Below are positions 1 through 8,185 of a stretch of DNA of 64,000 bases, one piece after another. How positions within the stretch are numbered: position 1 is the stretch's first letter; every line of letters starts with the position of its first letter. The notes below the pieces were generated by a model. That model was not told the DNA's origin. It searched no databases and worked only from the letters and a program-made list of their open reading frames with translations. A program made the translations under genes and the position numbers. Origin of the DNA: Candidatus Poribacteria bacterium (GTDB taxonomy: Bacteria > Poribacteria > WGA-4E > GCA-2687025). The stretch is taken from positions 1 through 64,000 of the forward strand of contig JABGQA010000074.1 in the NCBI GenBank assembly GCA_018644665.1, written 5' to 3'.

Positions 1-168
1 GGAAGGGATAAACGCTGAAAGCATATCAAGCGTGAAGCCCACTTCAAGATAAGATTTCCCATCGGGTCAACCGAGTAAGACTCCTTCAAGACTAGGAGGT
101 TGATAGGCCGGGGGTGTAAGCGCAGCAATGTGTTTAGCTGACCGGTACTAATAGTCGAGGGCTTGTCC
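1..168 (+). rRNA. 23S ribosomal RNA, 3' end (partial)
   Basis: The sequence matches the conserved 3' end of bacterial 23S rRNA. It has the GCTGAAAGCATNTNAGNNNGAAGCC block near position 15 and the ACCGGTACTAATAG block near 142, and closes with GAGGGCTTG. The 5' part lies before the window. The 3' end is placed by comparison with known 23S ends and is good to a few bases. A spacer of about 85 bases separates it from the 5S gene, as expected for an rRNA operon read on the plus strand. Confidence 0.93.
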
Positions 169-253
169 AACACACTCTCGCTTTTGCATCTTCCATGATC
201 GCTCGTTCTTCGGACTCATTCGCGTTCAATTGTCAAATAATTATCCACCGACT

Positions 254-375
<122 letters not shown>

Positions 376-386
376 GCTATTAGGAG

Positions 387-415
387 TAGCCCGTCCCTAG
401 GACGGGCTATTCTTA
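387..415 (+). terminator. rRNA operon terminator hairpin
   Basis: TAGCCCGTCC and GGACGGGCTA form a perfect 10 bp stem around a very short loop, followed by TTCTTAT. It lies 12 bases after the 5S gene, so it most likely ends the rRNA transcript. Confidence 0.8.
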
Positions 416-443
416 TGTCTGGACGCGAATTACCCCCGCAGGG

Positions 444-1274
444 ATGCCGACCTCCATGCTCATCAGTTCCGCGACGAATCCCCGCATCAAGCACGCCCGC
501 AAGCTCCTGCGGCAGCGGAAGTTCCGTGAGCAGCACGGGGAGTTCGTCGTCGAGGGCGTTCAGGCCGTCGCGGAGGCGCTGGCGCAAGGGTGGCGACTTC
601 GGCAGGTGTACTACCACGACGAGAGCGTACGGTCGGAGAAGGCGCTGCAGGTACTCGACGAACTGGACGCACACCTGTGCATCGAGCTGACGCGACCCGT
701 GCTGACGCGCCTGAGTGAACGGCCCGACAACCCGTCGGAGCTTATCGCGGTGATCGCGTCGCCTCGCGACGACCTGGCGCGTGTCCCTGTGTCCAACGAT
801 ATGCTGGCGGTCGTGCTCGAGGAACCCCGGGACCCGGGCAATCTGGGCACGGTCATCCGAACGGCCGACGCGCTGGGCGTGGGCGGGGTCGTCCTCCTGG
901 GCCCGACCGTGGACCTGTACGGGCCGAAGACCGTGCGCGCGACGATGGGTTCCCTGTTCGCCGTCCCGGTCGCGCACGTACCGGATGTGGATGGGTTGGC
1001 GGGATGGATCACGCGCATCCGCGCGGAGGTCGAGGAGTTGCGTGTGGTCGCCACGGTCGCTCGTGACGCGGGCGCCATCCATGAGCAGGACTTCCGGGGC
1101 GCGACGCTCGTGGTCGTCGGGAACGAGCGCCGAGGTGTCAGCGACGAGCTACGCGCCGCGTGCGACACCGCGGCGACCATCCCCATGAGCGGCTCCGCCG
1201 AATCGCTTAACAGCGCGGTGGCCACCTCGATCGTCCTGTACGAGGCATGTCGCCAGCGCGCCGCGCGGGGCTGA
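444..1274 (+). CDS. TrmH/SpoU-family RNA 2'-O-methyltransferase
   Basis: Predicted 276-residue cytoplasmic enzyme that transfers a methyl group from S-adenosylmethionine to a ribose 2'-OH, in rRNA or tRNA. An N-terminal substrate-binding domain (about 1-100, with ARKLLRQRKFREQHGEFVVEG) precedes the SPOUT domain. The three SPOUT motifs are visible: DPGNLGTVIRTADALG near 125-140, VVVGNERRGVS near 220, and IPMSGSAESLNSAVATSI near 237-255. Length and architecture fit the family. An in-frame ATG at 456 is an alternative start. The exact target (for example 23S G2251 or another site) cannot be told from sequence, so no symbol is given. It lies just after an rRNA operon, which may be coincidence. 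Confidence 0.9.
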   Translation: MPTSMLISSATNPRIKHARKLLRQRKFREQHGEFVVEGVQAVAEALAQGWRLRQVYYHDESVRSEKALQVLDELDAHLCIELTRPVLTRLSERPDNPSELIAVIASPRDDLARVPVSNDMLAVVLEEPRDPGNLGTVIRTADALGVGGVVLLGPTVDLYGPKTVRATMGSLFAVPVAHVPDVDGLAGWITRIRAEVEELRVVATVARDAGAIHEQDFRGATLVVVGNERRGVSDELRAACDTAATIPMSGSAESLNSAVATSIVLYEACRQRAARG

Positions 1275-1380
1275 ACCCTCGGCGAAACGCGCGCCGTTTC
1301 CCCAGCGTATTCCCTATCACAGGAATCCATGGGATCGCGTGTGCCCACCCGATCCGTCTGGCACCAATCTGGGGCGGACT

Positions 1381-1707
1381 ATGTCCAAGAAATCCAAGCG
1401 CACGATCCGTCAGTTGCAGGAGCGGAACCAGGCGCTGTTCGCGGAAGTCGAGATCCTGCACACCAAGCTCAGTTCGGCCGCCCAGGAGCGTGGCTCGGTA
1501 GCACGCGAGTTGGAGACCGCGCGCGGCGAGGTGCAACACTTGCGCCCGCGCGTGGAGAACCTCGAAGGCCTGAACGAACGGCTGACGCTCATGCTGTCGA
1601 ACGAACAGGCGTTGCGCATGAAGGCGCTGCCGCCGCCGCCTAAGGTTGGCTGGTTTGCTCGGTTGATGGGTCGTCGGCCACAGGTCGTGAGCGTTTCACA
1701 GGGGTAG
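1381..1707 (+). CDS. Small coiled-coil protein of unknown function
   Basis: A 108-residue protein starting at ATG 1381 (MSKKSKRTIRQLQ). Residues about 8-80 are rich in E, K, Q, R and L with heptad-like spacing, so they probably form a coiled coil. The tail is proline-rich (ALPPPPKVGWF) and ends basic. An upstream in-frame start at 1339 would add 14 residues that do not look like the rest. The stop is four bases from the next gene (HD-CHAD), so the two are probably co-transcribed. I do not recognise a family. Confidence 0.7.
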   Translation: MSKKSKRTIRQLQERNQALFAEVEILHTKLSSAAQERGSVARELETARGEVQHLRPRVENLEGLNERLTLMLSNEQALRMKALPPPPKVGWFARLMGRRPQVVSVSQG

Positions 1708-1711
1708 CCGT

Positions 1712-3232
1712 ATGCCGATTGCGGCGGCCCCGGAACGTCTCGCGACGGCTCCGGGTTGGTTTGGCAGACGCCCACGACCCATTGAGTCCCTCTGCGACCG
1801 CTACGGGAACGACAACGCGCGTGGCTTCGCGGTCAGCCGTGTCGCTTCCGAGCTGTTCGAGCGGACACGGCGCTTCCATGGCCACGAAGCGTGGTGGGTG
1901 GAGCCCCTCCAGGTCGCGGGCGTCCTCCATGGCATCGGGCGCGGATTCGGCGAGACCCGATACGAAGCCCACGGCCGGAACATCATCCTCGGACAGGGCC
2001 TGGCAGGCTTCGACGCCGACCTGGCGCACGTCGTTGCTACGGCGGTGCTCCTGCATCGCGGGCCGCTCCTGGCCGACCCGGATGGCCTCCTGGCTGCGCT
2101 ACCGTCGCACATGATCGGCCCGGCAAGATGCGTCGCCGCGGTTCTGCGCGTTGCGGTCGCCCTGACGGATGAACCCGCGACGCTGGGACACCTCGACGAC
2201 ACGCGCAACCGGCTCCGTTGGCACGTCGACGGGGCGACGGCCGCGGAAGCCGCCGCGCGCGCCACCGATCTGTGGGATCGCGTGATGCCGCGCCCGCTCA
2301 CGTTCCGAGCGAGCGGCCCACGACAGTACGCGGCGCGATCCGGGGACGGCCTGCAGGCGGCGGGGTACCGCATGGCGCAGGGCTTGGTCCTCACGATATG
2401 TGAACGCTATGGCGCGATCGCTCCCGGCGCGGCTCTGGAGGAACTGCATCAGTTCCGCGTCGCATCGCGCCGCCTACGCGCGGTGCTCCGCGCGACCCGA
2501 CCGGCGTTCGGGCGGTCCGCCGTCACGCCCTTGTCAACTGCCGTTCGGGACATGACGCGCGCGACGAACGCGGTGCGTGACCTGGACGTGATGCTGGAGG
2601 CGTTTCAGGGGTACGCGACGCCCAGGCGGGCGCCGGATCTGTGGCGACACATGCTCGCGGATCGGGAGACGTGCGAGGCAGAGATGCACGACGCCCTGCG
2701 TGGCGAGGCATTCGGGCGGTTCCGGGGCGAGGCGGACGCGTTCTTGGAGCGGCATCATCCGTGGGAGCGACCTGCCGACCGCCAGTGGGCGCGTACCCGT
2801 GTCGGCGCCGCCGCCCCGGAGTTGCTGCGCAGCGGCCTTGACCGCGTCCTGAGCCATGAACAGGGCGTGGCCGCGGGCGAGGAGGAGTCGCTCCACGACC
2901 TTCGTCTCGCGTGCAAGCGTCTCCGCTACACGGCGGAGTTGCTGGGCGGCAGCGTGTCCGGCGTCAAGGCCGGTATCGTGAAGCCGGTCAAGGCAATGCA
3001 GACAAGCCTGGGCGACTGGAACGACGCACAGGTGCACGCCGCGTACGTCGCGCGGGCCGCCAAGGCCGAGGCGTGCGGCTGGGATTCGGCGACGCTGCGG
3101 GGCATCCTCGAGGAGAACGCGAACAAGCAGCGTCGCGCGCTGCATCTGTTCAACGCGCAGTGGTCGGAGTTCGTCGCCGAAGACGCGCTCGCTGCCCTGC
3201 GCGACACGTTGCGGCGTTCTCTACCCGGCTGA
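1712..3232 (+). CDS. HD-domain/CHAD-domain fusion protein (polyphosphate-related)
   Basis: A 506-residue protein with two parts. Residues about 15-190 resemble the HD-type domain III of exopolyphosphatase/GppA: VAGVLHGIGRGF is followed by an H...LL...GF pattern and TAVLLHRG. Residues about 210-505 are a CHAD domain. It has two helical halves containing conserved His/Arg/Lys positions (ELHQFRVASRRLRAVLR near 247 and SLHDLRLACKRLRYTAELL near 396), which bind polyphosphate in known CHAD proteins. The protein probably acts on or binds polyphosphate in the cytoplasm. It follows the coiled-coil gene by four bases and its end overlaps the convergent DUF1501 gene by 12 bases. The catalytic Ppx domains I/II are absent. 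Confidence 0.85.
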   Translation: MPIAAAPERLATAPGWFGRRPRPIESLCDRYGNDNARGFAVSRVASELFERTRRFHGHEAWWVEPLQVAGVLHGIGRGFGETRYEAHGRNIILGQGLAGFDADLAHVVATAVLLHRGPLLADPDGLLAALPSHMIGPARCVAAVLRVAVALTDEPATLGHLDDTRNRLRWHVDGATAAEAAARATDLWDRVMPRPLTFRASGPRQYAARSGDGLQAAGYRMAQGLVLTICERYGAIAPGAALEELHQFRVASRRLRAVLRATRPAFGRSAVTPLSTAVRDMTRATNAVRDLDVMLEAFQGYATPRRAPDLWRHMLADRETCEAEMHDALRGEAFGRFRGEADAFLERHHPWERPADRQWARTRVGAAAPELLRSGLDRVLSHEQGVAAGEEESLHDLRLACKRLRYTAELLGGSVSGVKAGIVKPVKAMQTSLGDWNDAQVHAAYVARAAKAEACGWDSATLRGILEENANKQRRALHLFNAQWSEFVAEDALAALRDTLRRSLPG

Positions 3233-4549
3233 ACCCAGGAGGCCGGGGACCTCTGCCCCGCCGTTGACGATCTTCATTGGGCGGCCGATGCGCGAGAAGT
3301 TCACCTTCGCGGCGTCGACCCCGAACAGGCCACAGAGCGAGTAGTAGAAGTCCTCGACAGATACCGGGCCGTCGACGATCTTCTCGCCAGCCTCGTCCGT
3401 GGCGCCGACGACGCGTCCTCCGACCAAACCCCCGCCTGCCAGAGCCACGCTCCAGCCGTTGGGCCAGTGGTCACGACCGTCGTTCTCGTTGATCTTCGGC
3501 GTACGGCCGAACTCTCCGAGCCACATGACCAACGTCTCGTGCAGCATGTCGCGGGCCTCGAGATCCGCGATGAGCGTCGCCATGGCCGGGTCGACCACGC
3601 CAAGCAGACGCTCAACGGACGTGAAGTTGTCCTGGTGCGTGTCCCACCCGTCCAGCGACACCTCGACGCATCGCACGCCCGCCTCGACCAGGCGGCGCGC
3701 CATCAGGCAGCCCTGGCCGAAGTTGTTCATGCCGTAGGCCTCCCGTAGGGCCTGGGGCTCCTGCTCCAATTCGAAAGACGCCGTCAGGTCCGAATGGATC
3801 ATCTGGTCGGCCTTCTCGTAGATGGCCTCGCGATCCAGGACCTCGTCGGTAGTGCGCTCGGCGAAGTGCTTGTTCAGGAACGACACCATGTCGCGACGCG
3901 CCGTGAACCTGCCTAGGTACATGCCCACCGGGTACGACAGGTTGTCCACACCCGCCATGGGGTCGGGGACGAAGAAGGGGTCGTGCTCGGCGCCGAGGAA
4001 GGCAGCGTCGAACGCCGGCGAGTTCAGCGCGACGGCGTTGGGCAACTCGAAGGACGGGTCGCCGACCTCGGCGGACAGGATCGACGCGAACGACGGGTGC
4101 TTCACGGAGTTCGTCGGCGTGTAACCCGTGTGCATGAGGTAGCGACCACGGCTGTGGTTGCCCTCCTGCGTCGCCATCGAACGCACGAGCGTGAGGTGCT
4201 TCCCCTGCTCCGCGAGCCGGGGGAGCTTGTCAGACAGCAGCATGCCATCGGCGCTCGTCTTGATGGCGCGGAATGGGCCGCCGTTGGCGTGGTCGGGCTT
4301 GGGGTCGAAGGTGTCGGTCTGTGTCGGCCCACCATTCATGAAGAGGACGATGCACCGCTTCGCGGTCGCAGGCGTATTAACCGGTACGGCGCGACCTTCT
4401 GATATCAGCCCATCCCAGAACACCGACCCGAGGAGGCCGTACAGACTGCCCTTAAGCATAGACCGGCGCGTCAGGTGCTTGCCGAGGAGATGCTCGCCGT
4501 CTGTTTCGCCGGCGGGCTTCGCGAACTCCGTCCTTATCTTATCCGCCAT
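3221..4549 (-). CDS. DUF1501 domain protein with Tat-like signal
   Basis: A 442-residue protein of the DUF1501 family, a sulfatase/alkaline-phosphatase-like fold common in Planctomycetes and Poribacteria. It contains LFMNGGPTQTDTFDPKPD near the N-terminus, RYLMHTGY, and WLGEFGRTPKINENDGRDHWP near 335, all typical. Residues 20-45 carry a twin-arginine-like export signal (LTRRSMLKG plus a hydrophobic stretch). The start at 4549 (MADKIRTEF) has GAGGAC upstream. A longer frame runs on to 4801 but would read through the tRNA-His gene on the other strand, so it is rejected. In Planctomycetes this family often pairs with DUF1549 proteins, and none is present here. The biochemical role is unproven. 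Confidence 0.9.
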   Translation of the reverse strand: MADKIRTEFAKPAGETDGEHLLGKHLTRRSMLKGSLYGLLGSVFWDGLISEGRAVPVNTPATAKRCIVLFMNGGPTQTDTFDPKPDHANGGPFRAIKTSADGMLLSDKLPRLAEQGKHLTLVRSMATQEGNHSRGRYLMHTGYTPTNSVKHPSFASILSAEVGDPSFELPNAVALNSPAFDAAFLGAEHDPFFVPDPMAGVDNLSYPVGMYLGRFTARRDMVSFLNKHFAERTTDEVLDREAIYEKADQMIHSDLTASFELEQEPQALREAYGMNNFGQGCLMARRLVEAGVRCVEVSLDGWDTHQDNFTSVERLLGVVDPAMATLIADLEARDMLHETLVMWLGEFGRTPKINENDGRDHWPNGWSVALAGGGLVGGRVVGATDEAGEKIVDGPVSVEDFYYSLCGLFGVDAAKVNFSRIGRPMKIVNGGAEVPGLLGSAG

Positions 4550-4704
4550 CTGCGCGTCCTCACGGTGGAACAGCTCGTACGGGACTAACACGATTATGCG
4601 TTGGCGATTCGGGGGTTGTCCAACGCCGGTAACCGGGTAAACCGCGCCGGCTAGCGGAAGTTCATAGCGGCTGCACGGGCCGACGGTTTCGAGGCTCCCG
4701 CGCT

Positions 4705-4733
4705 TTGCCGTCTGTCGGCCGCTGTGGCATAAT
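4705..4733 (+). promoter_or_regulatory. Promoter of tRNA-His (left copy)
   Basis: TTGCCG at 4705-4710 and CATAAT at 4728-4733, spaced by 17 bases, sit 9 bases before the tRNA. The same pair (TTGCCC, 17 bases, CATAAT) precedes tRNA-Leu at 22612, so this is probably the local housekeeping promoter form. The right-hand tRNA-His copy lacks it. Confidence 0.75.
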
Positions 4734-4739
4734 AGATTC

Positions 4740-4822
4740 CACGGTGAGCGTAGCTCAGTTGGCAGAGCCCCTGACTGTGGATCAGGTGGTCGGGGGTTCA
4801 AATCCCCTCGCTCACCCCAACT
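4740..4822 (+). repeat. attL: 83 bp direct repeat containing tRNA-His
   Basis: Identical base for base to 17195-17277. Identity stops at 4739 (C versus G) and 4823 (C versus A). The repeat contains the whole tRNA plus three bases on each side, which is longer than the usual 3'-half att overlap. Confidence 0.92.
4743..4819 (+). tRNA. tRNA-His (GTG), left copy
   Basis: Cloverleaf with the His-specific extra G(-1) at 4743 opposite C73 at 4816, acceptor GTGAGCG/CGCTCAC, and anticodon stem CCTGA/TCAGG around loop CTGTGGA (anticodon GTG). The T-loop is GTTCAAATC and CCA is encoded at 4817-4819. This copy keeps a recognisable promoter and is likely the expressed one. Confidence 0.95.
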
Positions 4823-4911
4823 CCTTCACTGCACGAACCCGCGTAAACACTAGATAATGCCCCACTGGGACGCGCCGTGTGCGTCCGTGCCGTGGGACGC
4901 GTGCGCCCGTT

Positions 4912-4965
4912 CTTTCCTGGCGCTTTCCCGCCATTGCGCGGTAGAATGGGAAAGAATCAGGAAAG
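4912..4965. promoter_or_regulatory. Symmetric GGAAAG site array at the left end (putative integrase/Xis arm sites)
   Basis: Four heptamers are arranged as CTTTCCT-N4-CTTTCCC-N18-GGGAAAG-N4-AGGAAAG. Each pair has an 11-base period (one helical turn) and the two pairs are mirror images. A further pair (AGGAAAG-N5-GGGAAAG) lies at 17149-17167 next to the right repeat. The array is between attL and the integrase start codon, so it could be arm-type binding sites, an operator for the integrase gene, or both. Confidence 0.55.
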
Positions 4966-4984
4966 CCTCGGAAGGAGTGAGGCC

Positions 4985-6109
4985 ATGCGCAAGCCTACCG
5001 GCACTCGCCAACACATCCGCCTGCTGAACCATCGCCGCACTTCGGGGCTGTTTCTCCGCGATGGTAGATACATCGCGGACATCAAGCCGGACGACGGCAG
5101 ACGCGTCACCCGCCAACTCGGCACGAACCGTGAGAGCGCGGAGGAACGCTTCGAGGCACTGCTGGTGGAGTTGGACGCCGTGTCTGCGGACGCCGAGAGT
5201 CCACGCCTGGCGGATTTCCTGCTCTCAGCGTTCCTGCCGACGCAACGAGGGCTCAAGTCCTACGACAGCAGTCAACACACCGTGGGCGGCGTGGTGCGCT
5301 TCCTCGACGCGAAGGAGGCCGATCTGCGCGTGCGAGACGTGGGGCCGCAGCACGTAGGACGTCTGCGGGCGTTCTATGCCGAGCAGGGCCACAAGCCACG
5401 CACGATCAACATGTTCACACAGAAGCTCAAGCAGGGGCTCAACCACGCTGTGGATCTGGGCCTTCTCGATGCGAACCCCATCGCCCGTGTGAAACTGGAG
5501 CGGGTGGACAACCGCCGCGTGAAGTTCCTGGCCCTCGACGACTTCACCAGGCTCCTCGAGGGCGCGTCGAGCACCGACGCTCACGGCCTGTTCCTCACTA
5601 TCGGCCTGACGGGACTGCGGCCGTCGAACGTGCGTCTGCTGACGGGCGACGAGGTGGATGGCGACATGATCCGCATCCCGCCGGAGAAGATGAAGGGCGG
5701 GCGCTGGGGCGAGGTTCCTGTCTCGACGTTCGCGCAGAACCTCCTTGCCGGGCATGAGCCGAACCCGCTCTACTTCCCGGCGTGCGGACACCTCGATCGC
5801 CCGAAGGGACTGCGAAACGTCCAACGTGCGTTCGCATCGTCTGCCGGACGCGCCGGACTGGAGTGGGCGACGCTCTACGATCTGCGGCACTTCTTCGCGT
5901 CACAGTTGGCGAAGCATGGCGCTACTGAGACGCAGATAGGCAAACTGCTCTGCCATGTGGGGACGTCGGTTACGAGCCGCTACGTCCATCATGACATCGA
6001 GGACTTGAGGCCGTTGGTGGACGAACATGGGGAGCGCGTCCGAGTGGCTCTCGGGGGGCCGCCTGCCCTTGCAGCGGCAGAGGAGGACGAGGACGCGATT
6101 CGCGTATAG
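4985..6109 (+). CDS. int: Tyrosine recombinase / integrase
   Basis: A 374-residue site-specific recombinase expected to integrate and excise the element at tRNA-His. The start at 4985 follows GGAAGGAG; a longer frame back to 4877 lacks a good ribosome site. Residues about 1-60 look like an arm-binding region, 65-170 a SAM-like core-binding domain, and 185-350 the catalytic domain. Visible active-site residues are R212 (TGLRPSNVR), a Lys near 236-240 (PPEKMKGG), Y298-D-L-R301, H324 (CHVG) and nucleophile Y333 (SRYVH). The first His of the usual HxxR box is Tyr here, as occurs in some phage integrases. It lies next to attL and reads inward. Confidence 0.93.
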   Translation: MRKPTGTRQHIRLLNHRRTSGLFLRDGRYIADIKPDDGRRVTRQLGTNRESAEERFEALLVELDAVSADAESPRLADFLLSAFLPTQRGLKSYDSSQHTVGGVVRFLDAKEADLRVRDVGPQHVGRLRAFYAEQGHKPRTINMFTQKLKQGLNHAVDLGLLDANPIARVKLERVDNRRVKFLALDDFTRLLEGASSTDAHGLFLTIGLTGLRPSNVRLLTGDEVDGDMIRIPPEKMKGGRWGEVPVSTFAQNLLAGHEPNPLYFPACGHLDRPKGLRNVQRAFASSAGRAGLEWATLYDLRHFFASQLAKHGATETQIGKLLCHVGTSVTSRYVHHDIEDLRPLVDEHGERVRVALGGPPALAAAEEDEDAIRV

Positions 6110-6250
6110 CCGGCAGGATCCTATACCCGGCGCATTGGGAACGCCGTCAGGGGCCTCCTGCCGTGTCGATTCGGGGCTATCAGTGTGGCGTGCCTACGTC
6201 GAGGACGCGGTGAGGCCATCCCCGAGGCGCGCATCGAAGGGGAAACACAC

Positions 6251-6592
6251 ATGCGGAATACGCTCGCGTTGCTAACCTTGCTAGCCGTCGCGACGACAGT
6301 CGGATGCTCATACAGCACGTCTCGCCGTCTCGATCTCACGAACTACCCACCCAGGGCTGGCAGTGGCAACCTCCCCGTCTACACGGAGTCGGGGGCGGGT
6401 AGGCCATATCGGGTTATCGCCGAGGTGGAATCGCAGGCGTTCTGGAATAGGCAGAAGTCCCTCTTGCTGCTCATGGCTGAGGCGCGGAAGGTAGGGGCCG
6501 ACGCCTTGATCGGTGTGGACACTTACAGCTCGGGCGGCTGGATACACTACACGGGCCGGGCGGTGCGATGGGATGACGACGCGCAGCCCTAG
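6251..6592 (+). CDS. Small lipoprotein, heavy-metal-binding/YbjQ-like
   Basis: A 113-residue predicted lipoprotein. A short signal peptide ends in a TTVGC lipobox near residue 18. The mature part contains PYRVIAEVESQAFW and MAEARKVGADALIGV, a pattern like the YbjQ/UPF0145 fold and related outer-membrane lipoproteins (A..A...GADA.I.V). The start at 6251 has GAAGGGGAAA upstream; the longer frame from 6185 hides the signal peptide. It is the first cargo gene after the integrase, and its role in the element is unknown. Confidence 0.6.
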   Translation: MRNTLALLTLLAVATTVGCSYSTSRRLDLTNYPPRAGSGNLPVYTESGAGRPYRVIAEVESQAFWNRQKSLLLLMAEARKVGADALIGVDTYSSGGWIHYTGRAVRWDDDAQP

Positions 6593-6602
6593 GAGACGAT
6601 CT

Positions 6603-6695
6603 ATGCGACGACTACTCGCTCTGCTGATCGCGCTGGGGCACTGGGTTGTGGCGGCTACGGGGACGCCCCACACGGAGGCCCGAAGTGACGCATGA
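6603..6695 (+). CDS. Possible 30-residue signal-peptide-like small protein
   Basis: ATG 6603 opens a short frame (MRRLLALLIALGHWVV...) that looks like an isolated signal peptide or small membrane peptide. It lies 10 bases after the lipoprotein gene and overlaps the next frame by 11 bases. There is no conserved domain and it may not be expressed. Confidence 0.25.
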   Translation: MRRLLALLIALGHWVVAATGTPHTEARSDA

Positions 6696-6882
6696 GTATC
6701 CCCCGTTCATGGGCGAGTTCACCGCACGCATCGAGGAAGCAGATCCCGACGAGGCCGCCATGAGGGCCCATCTCGCGGAGTTCGTGAAGGCCCACCCCGA
6801 GGTGCGGGAGTGGGCCGAGAACCTCGTCGAGACTCAACTGCTCTGGGCCGAAGTCGAGAGACAACTGCACGGGACGGCGTGA
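6685..6882 (+). CDS. Small acidic helical protein, unknown
   Basis: A 65-residue frame from GTG 6685 with GGAGG eight bases upstream. The product is acidic and helical (EEADPDEAAMRAHLAEF, AENLVETQLLWAEVERQL), with no signal or known domain. Codon use matches the other cargo genes on the same strand. The family is not recognised. Confidence 0.45.
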   Translation: MTHEYPPFMGEFTARIEEADPDEAAMRAHLAEFVKAHPEVREWAENLVETQLLWAEVERQLHGTA

Positions 6883-7023
6883 GCACATTCGCATACTCGA
6901 TCGCCGCAGCCGCTCCAGCGGACGTGCTGCCCTGCCACGCAGCCACGAACCCCTCGCGGGACGTCGCAATGCGCTGGAGTGGGCAACCTACGCGATCTGC
7001 GGCAGCCGTCGCGTCGGTGCTCG

Positions 7024-7686
7024 TTAGGTGCGGAACAACACATCCCACAAGTCCGTGCTCCGCAGATCGTCCAGGTTCGCGAGGCACAGCTGAGCTTGCG
7101 TCGTCGCGAACGCTAGTCCAGCTGTTGCATTCGCACCCACGTAGGGGTTCTCGTCGGGATCGACGCCAAGCGCCTCGCGTAGGAGCGTGCTGTGGACGTG
7201 GGCGAACGCCCCCACGATGTCGTCAGGCATTCGTGGTGCCAGCCGGCCATAAAGCGAGCGGGAAGGTGCAGCCGCCAAGAGACACCGGAAGACGTCACGT
7301 TCGAGAGCGTCCCCGTCGGCATGTATGTCACCTGGGGGGAAGCGTTCGCCGTGGCCCAAGTAGACGGCCAGGTAGGCTGCCCCGAACAGCTTGATCGCGC
7401 ATGCGCCACGCTCCGGCGTCCACTTCCGCCAGAAGTGAGGGAAGACGTTCCCGGCACAGCGGCTACCGTCACCCATCTCGATGTGGGGCACGTCCGTGTC
7501 GAAGAACAGGGGGCGAAGGCCGCTGAATGCTGCGGACAGGAGATTCAGCGCCCAGACGCGGTGCCCAGGTGGTGCGTCACTCGCCAGGGTGTTGTTCCAC
7601 AGCCGCATCACTGGCGCGGAGATGACGGCGTTCTGCTTGGCGTTCCTGCCCGACAGGACATTCAGAAGGTGTCTTCCCGCGCCCAT
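7024..7686 (-). CDS. Hypothetical protein, only minus-strand gene of the element
   Basis: A 220-residue protein starting at ATG 7686 (MGAGRHLLNVLSG) behind GGAGGAC. A longer frame to 7863 adds a low-complexity Arg-rich stretch and is rejected. It has an alternating hydrophobic/helical pattern, motifs such as FPHFWRKWTPERG and NLDDLRSTDLWDVLF, and no signal peptide. I do not recognise a family. Its opposite orientation within the cargo suggests independent expression, as is common for accessory genes in phage satellites. Confidence 0.6.
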   Translation of the reverse strand: MGAGRHLLNVLSGRNAKQNAVISAPVMRLWNNTLASDAPPGHRVWALNLLSAAFSGLRPLFFDTDVPHIEMGDGSRCAGNVFPHFWRKWTPERGACAIKLFGAAYLAVYLGHGERFPPGDIHADGDALERDVFRCLLAAAPSRSLYGRLAPRMPDDIVGAFAHVHSTLLREALGVDPDENPYVGANATAGLAFATTQAQLCLANLDDLRSTDLWDVLFRT

Positions 7687-7902
7687 CTGCGTCCTCCATG
7701 CTTGACGGCGTCGAGACGGCCGCCCGGCTGCCCGGGAGTGTGTCTCGCCGCGGCCGGCCGTCTGGCGTCCCGCGGTGCGAGGGCGAGGCGCAAGTCGCCA
7801 CGCTGGGCGTGCTGCGGCTGTCTGCCGATGCCACACTCTACGCCGAAGCGGGCAGGCGGACATCTCCGCGCGAGGCCGCCAGGTTCAGCCGGGAGCAATC
7901 CG

Positions 7903-8046
7903 ATGGTGTTGGCGACTCGCTCCTGCGGCGACTACGGCGATCCCGTCACGCCCGAGACGGCTGATCCCTACGCCGTCGAGCGTCCCGACGTCCTCCTGCT
8001 TGACTGGGAGGCCCATGAGCGATCCCGCCCGCCCTTGGCGAGCTAG
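7903..8046 (+). pseudogene. Truncated duplicate of the dockerin-like lipoprotein gene
   Basis: About 36 codons (CGDYGDPVTPETADPY...RPDVLLLDWEA) closely match residues 15-50 of the lipoprotein at 11007-11552 (CGDYGDAVTPDTVDPY...RPDVLLLEWEA). The signal peptide is missing. Just after GGGAGGCCC there is a one-base loss relative to the full gene, after which homology and frame are lost. It is read here as a remnant of an internal duplication. Confidence 0.7.
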
Positions 8047-8185
8047 CGCAACTGCGCCCGTGCGAACATCGCACACACCAGACGCAGGCGCGCGGCCGGG
8101 GAGGGCGAGCTTTGACACGACGCCAGCGAACGGCTAAGGGTTAGGCGGTTCCATTGCTGCTCACGACTGCCGAGGAGGGATACCG

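Noticed and set aside
1284..1300. GAAACG-CGCGC-CGTTTC hairpin after the methyltransferase gene
   Set aside because: Short stem with no T-run; could be a weak terminator but evidence is too thin to list.
3221..4801. Longer start for the DUF1501 gene
   Set aside because: The extension would run through the tRNA-His gene on the opposite strand; the 4549 start has a ribosome site and places the Tat-like signal near the N-terminus.
6111..6163. CGGCAGGA ... TCCTGCCG inverted repeat after the integrase gene
   Set aside because: 8 bp arms separated by 37 bases with no T-run; likely chance in GC-rich DNA.
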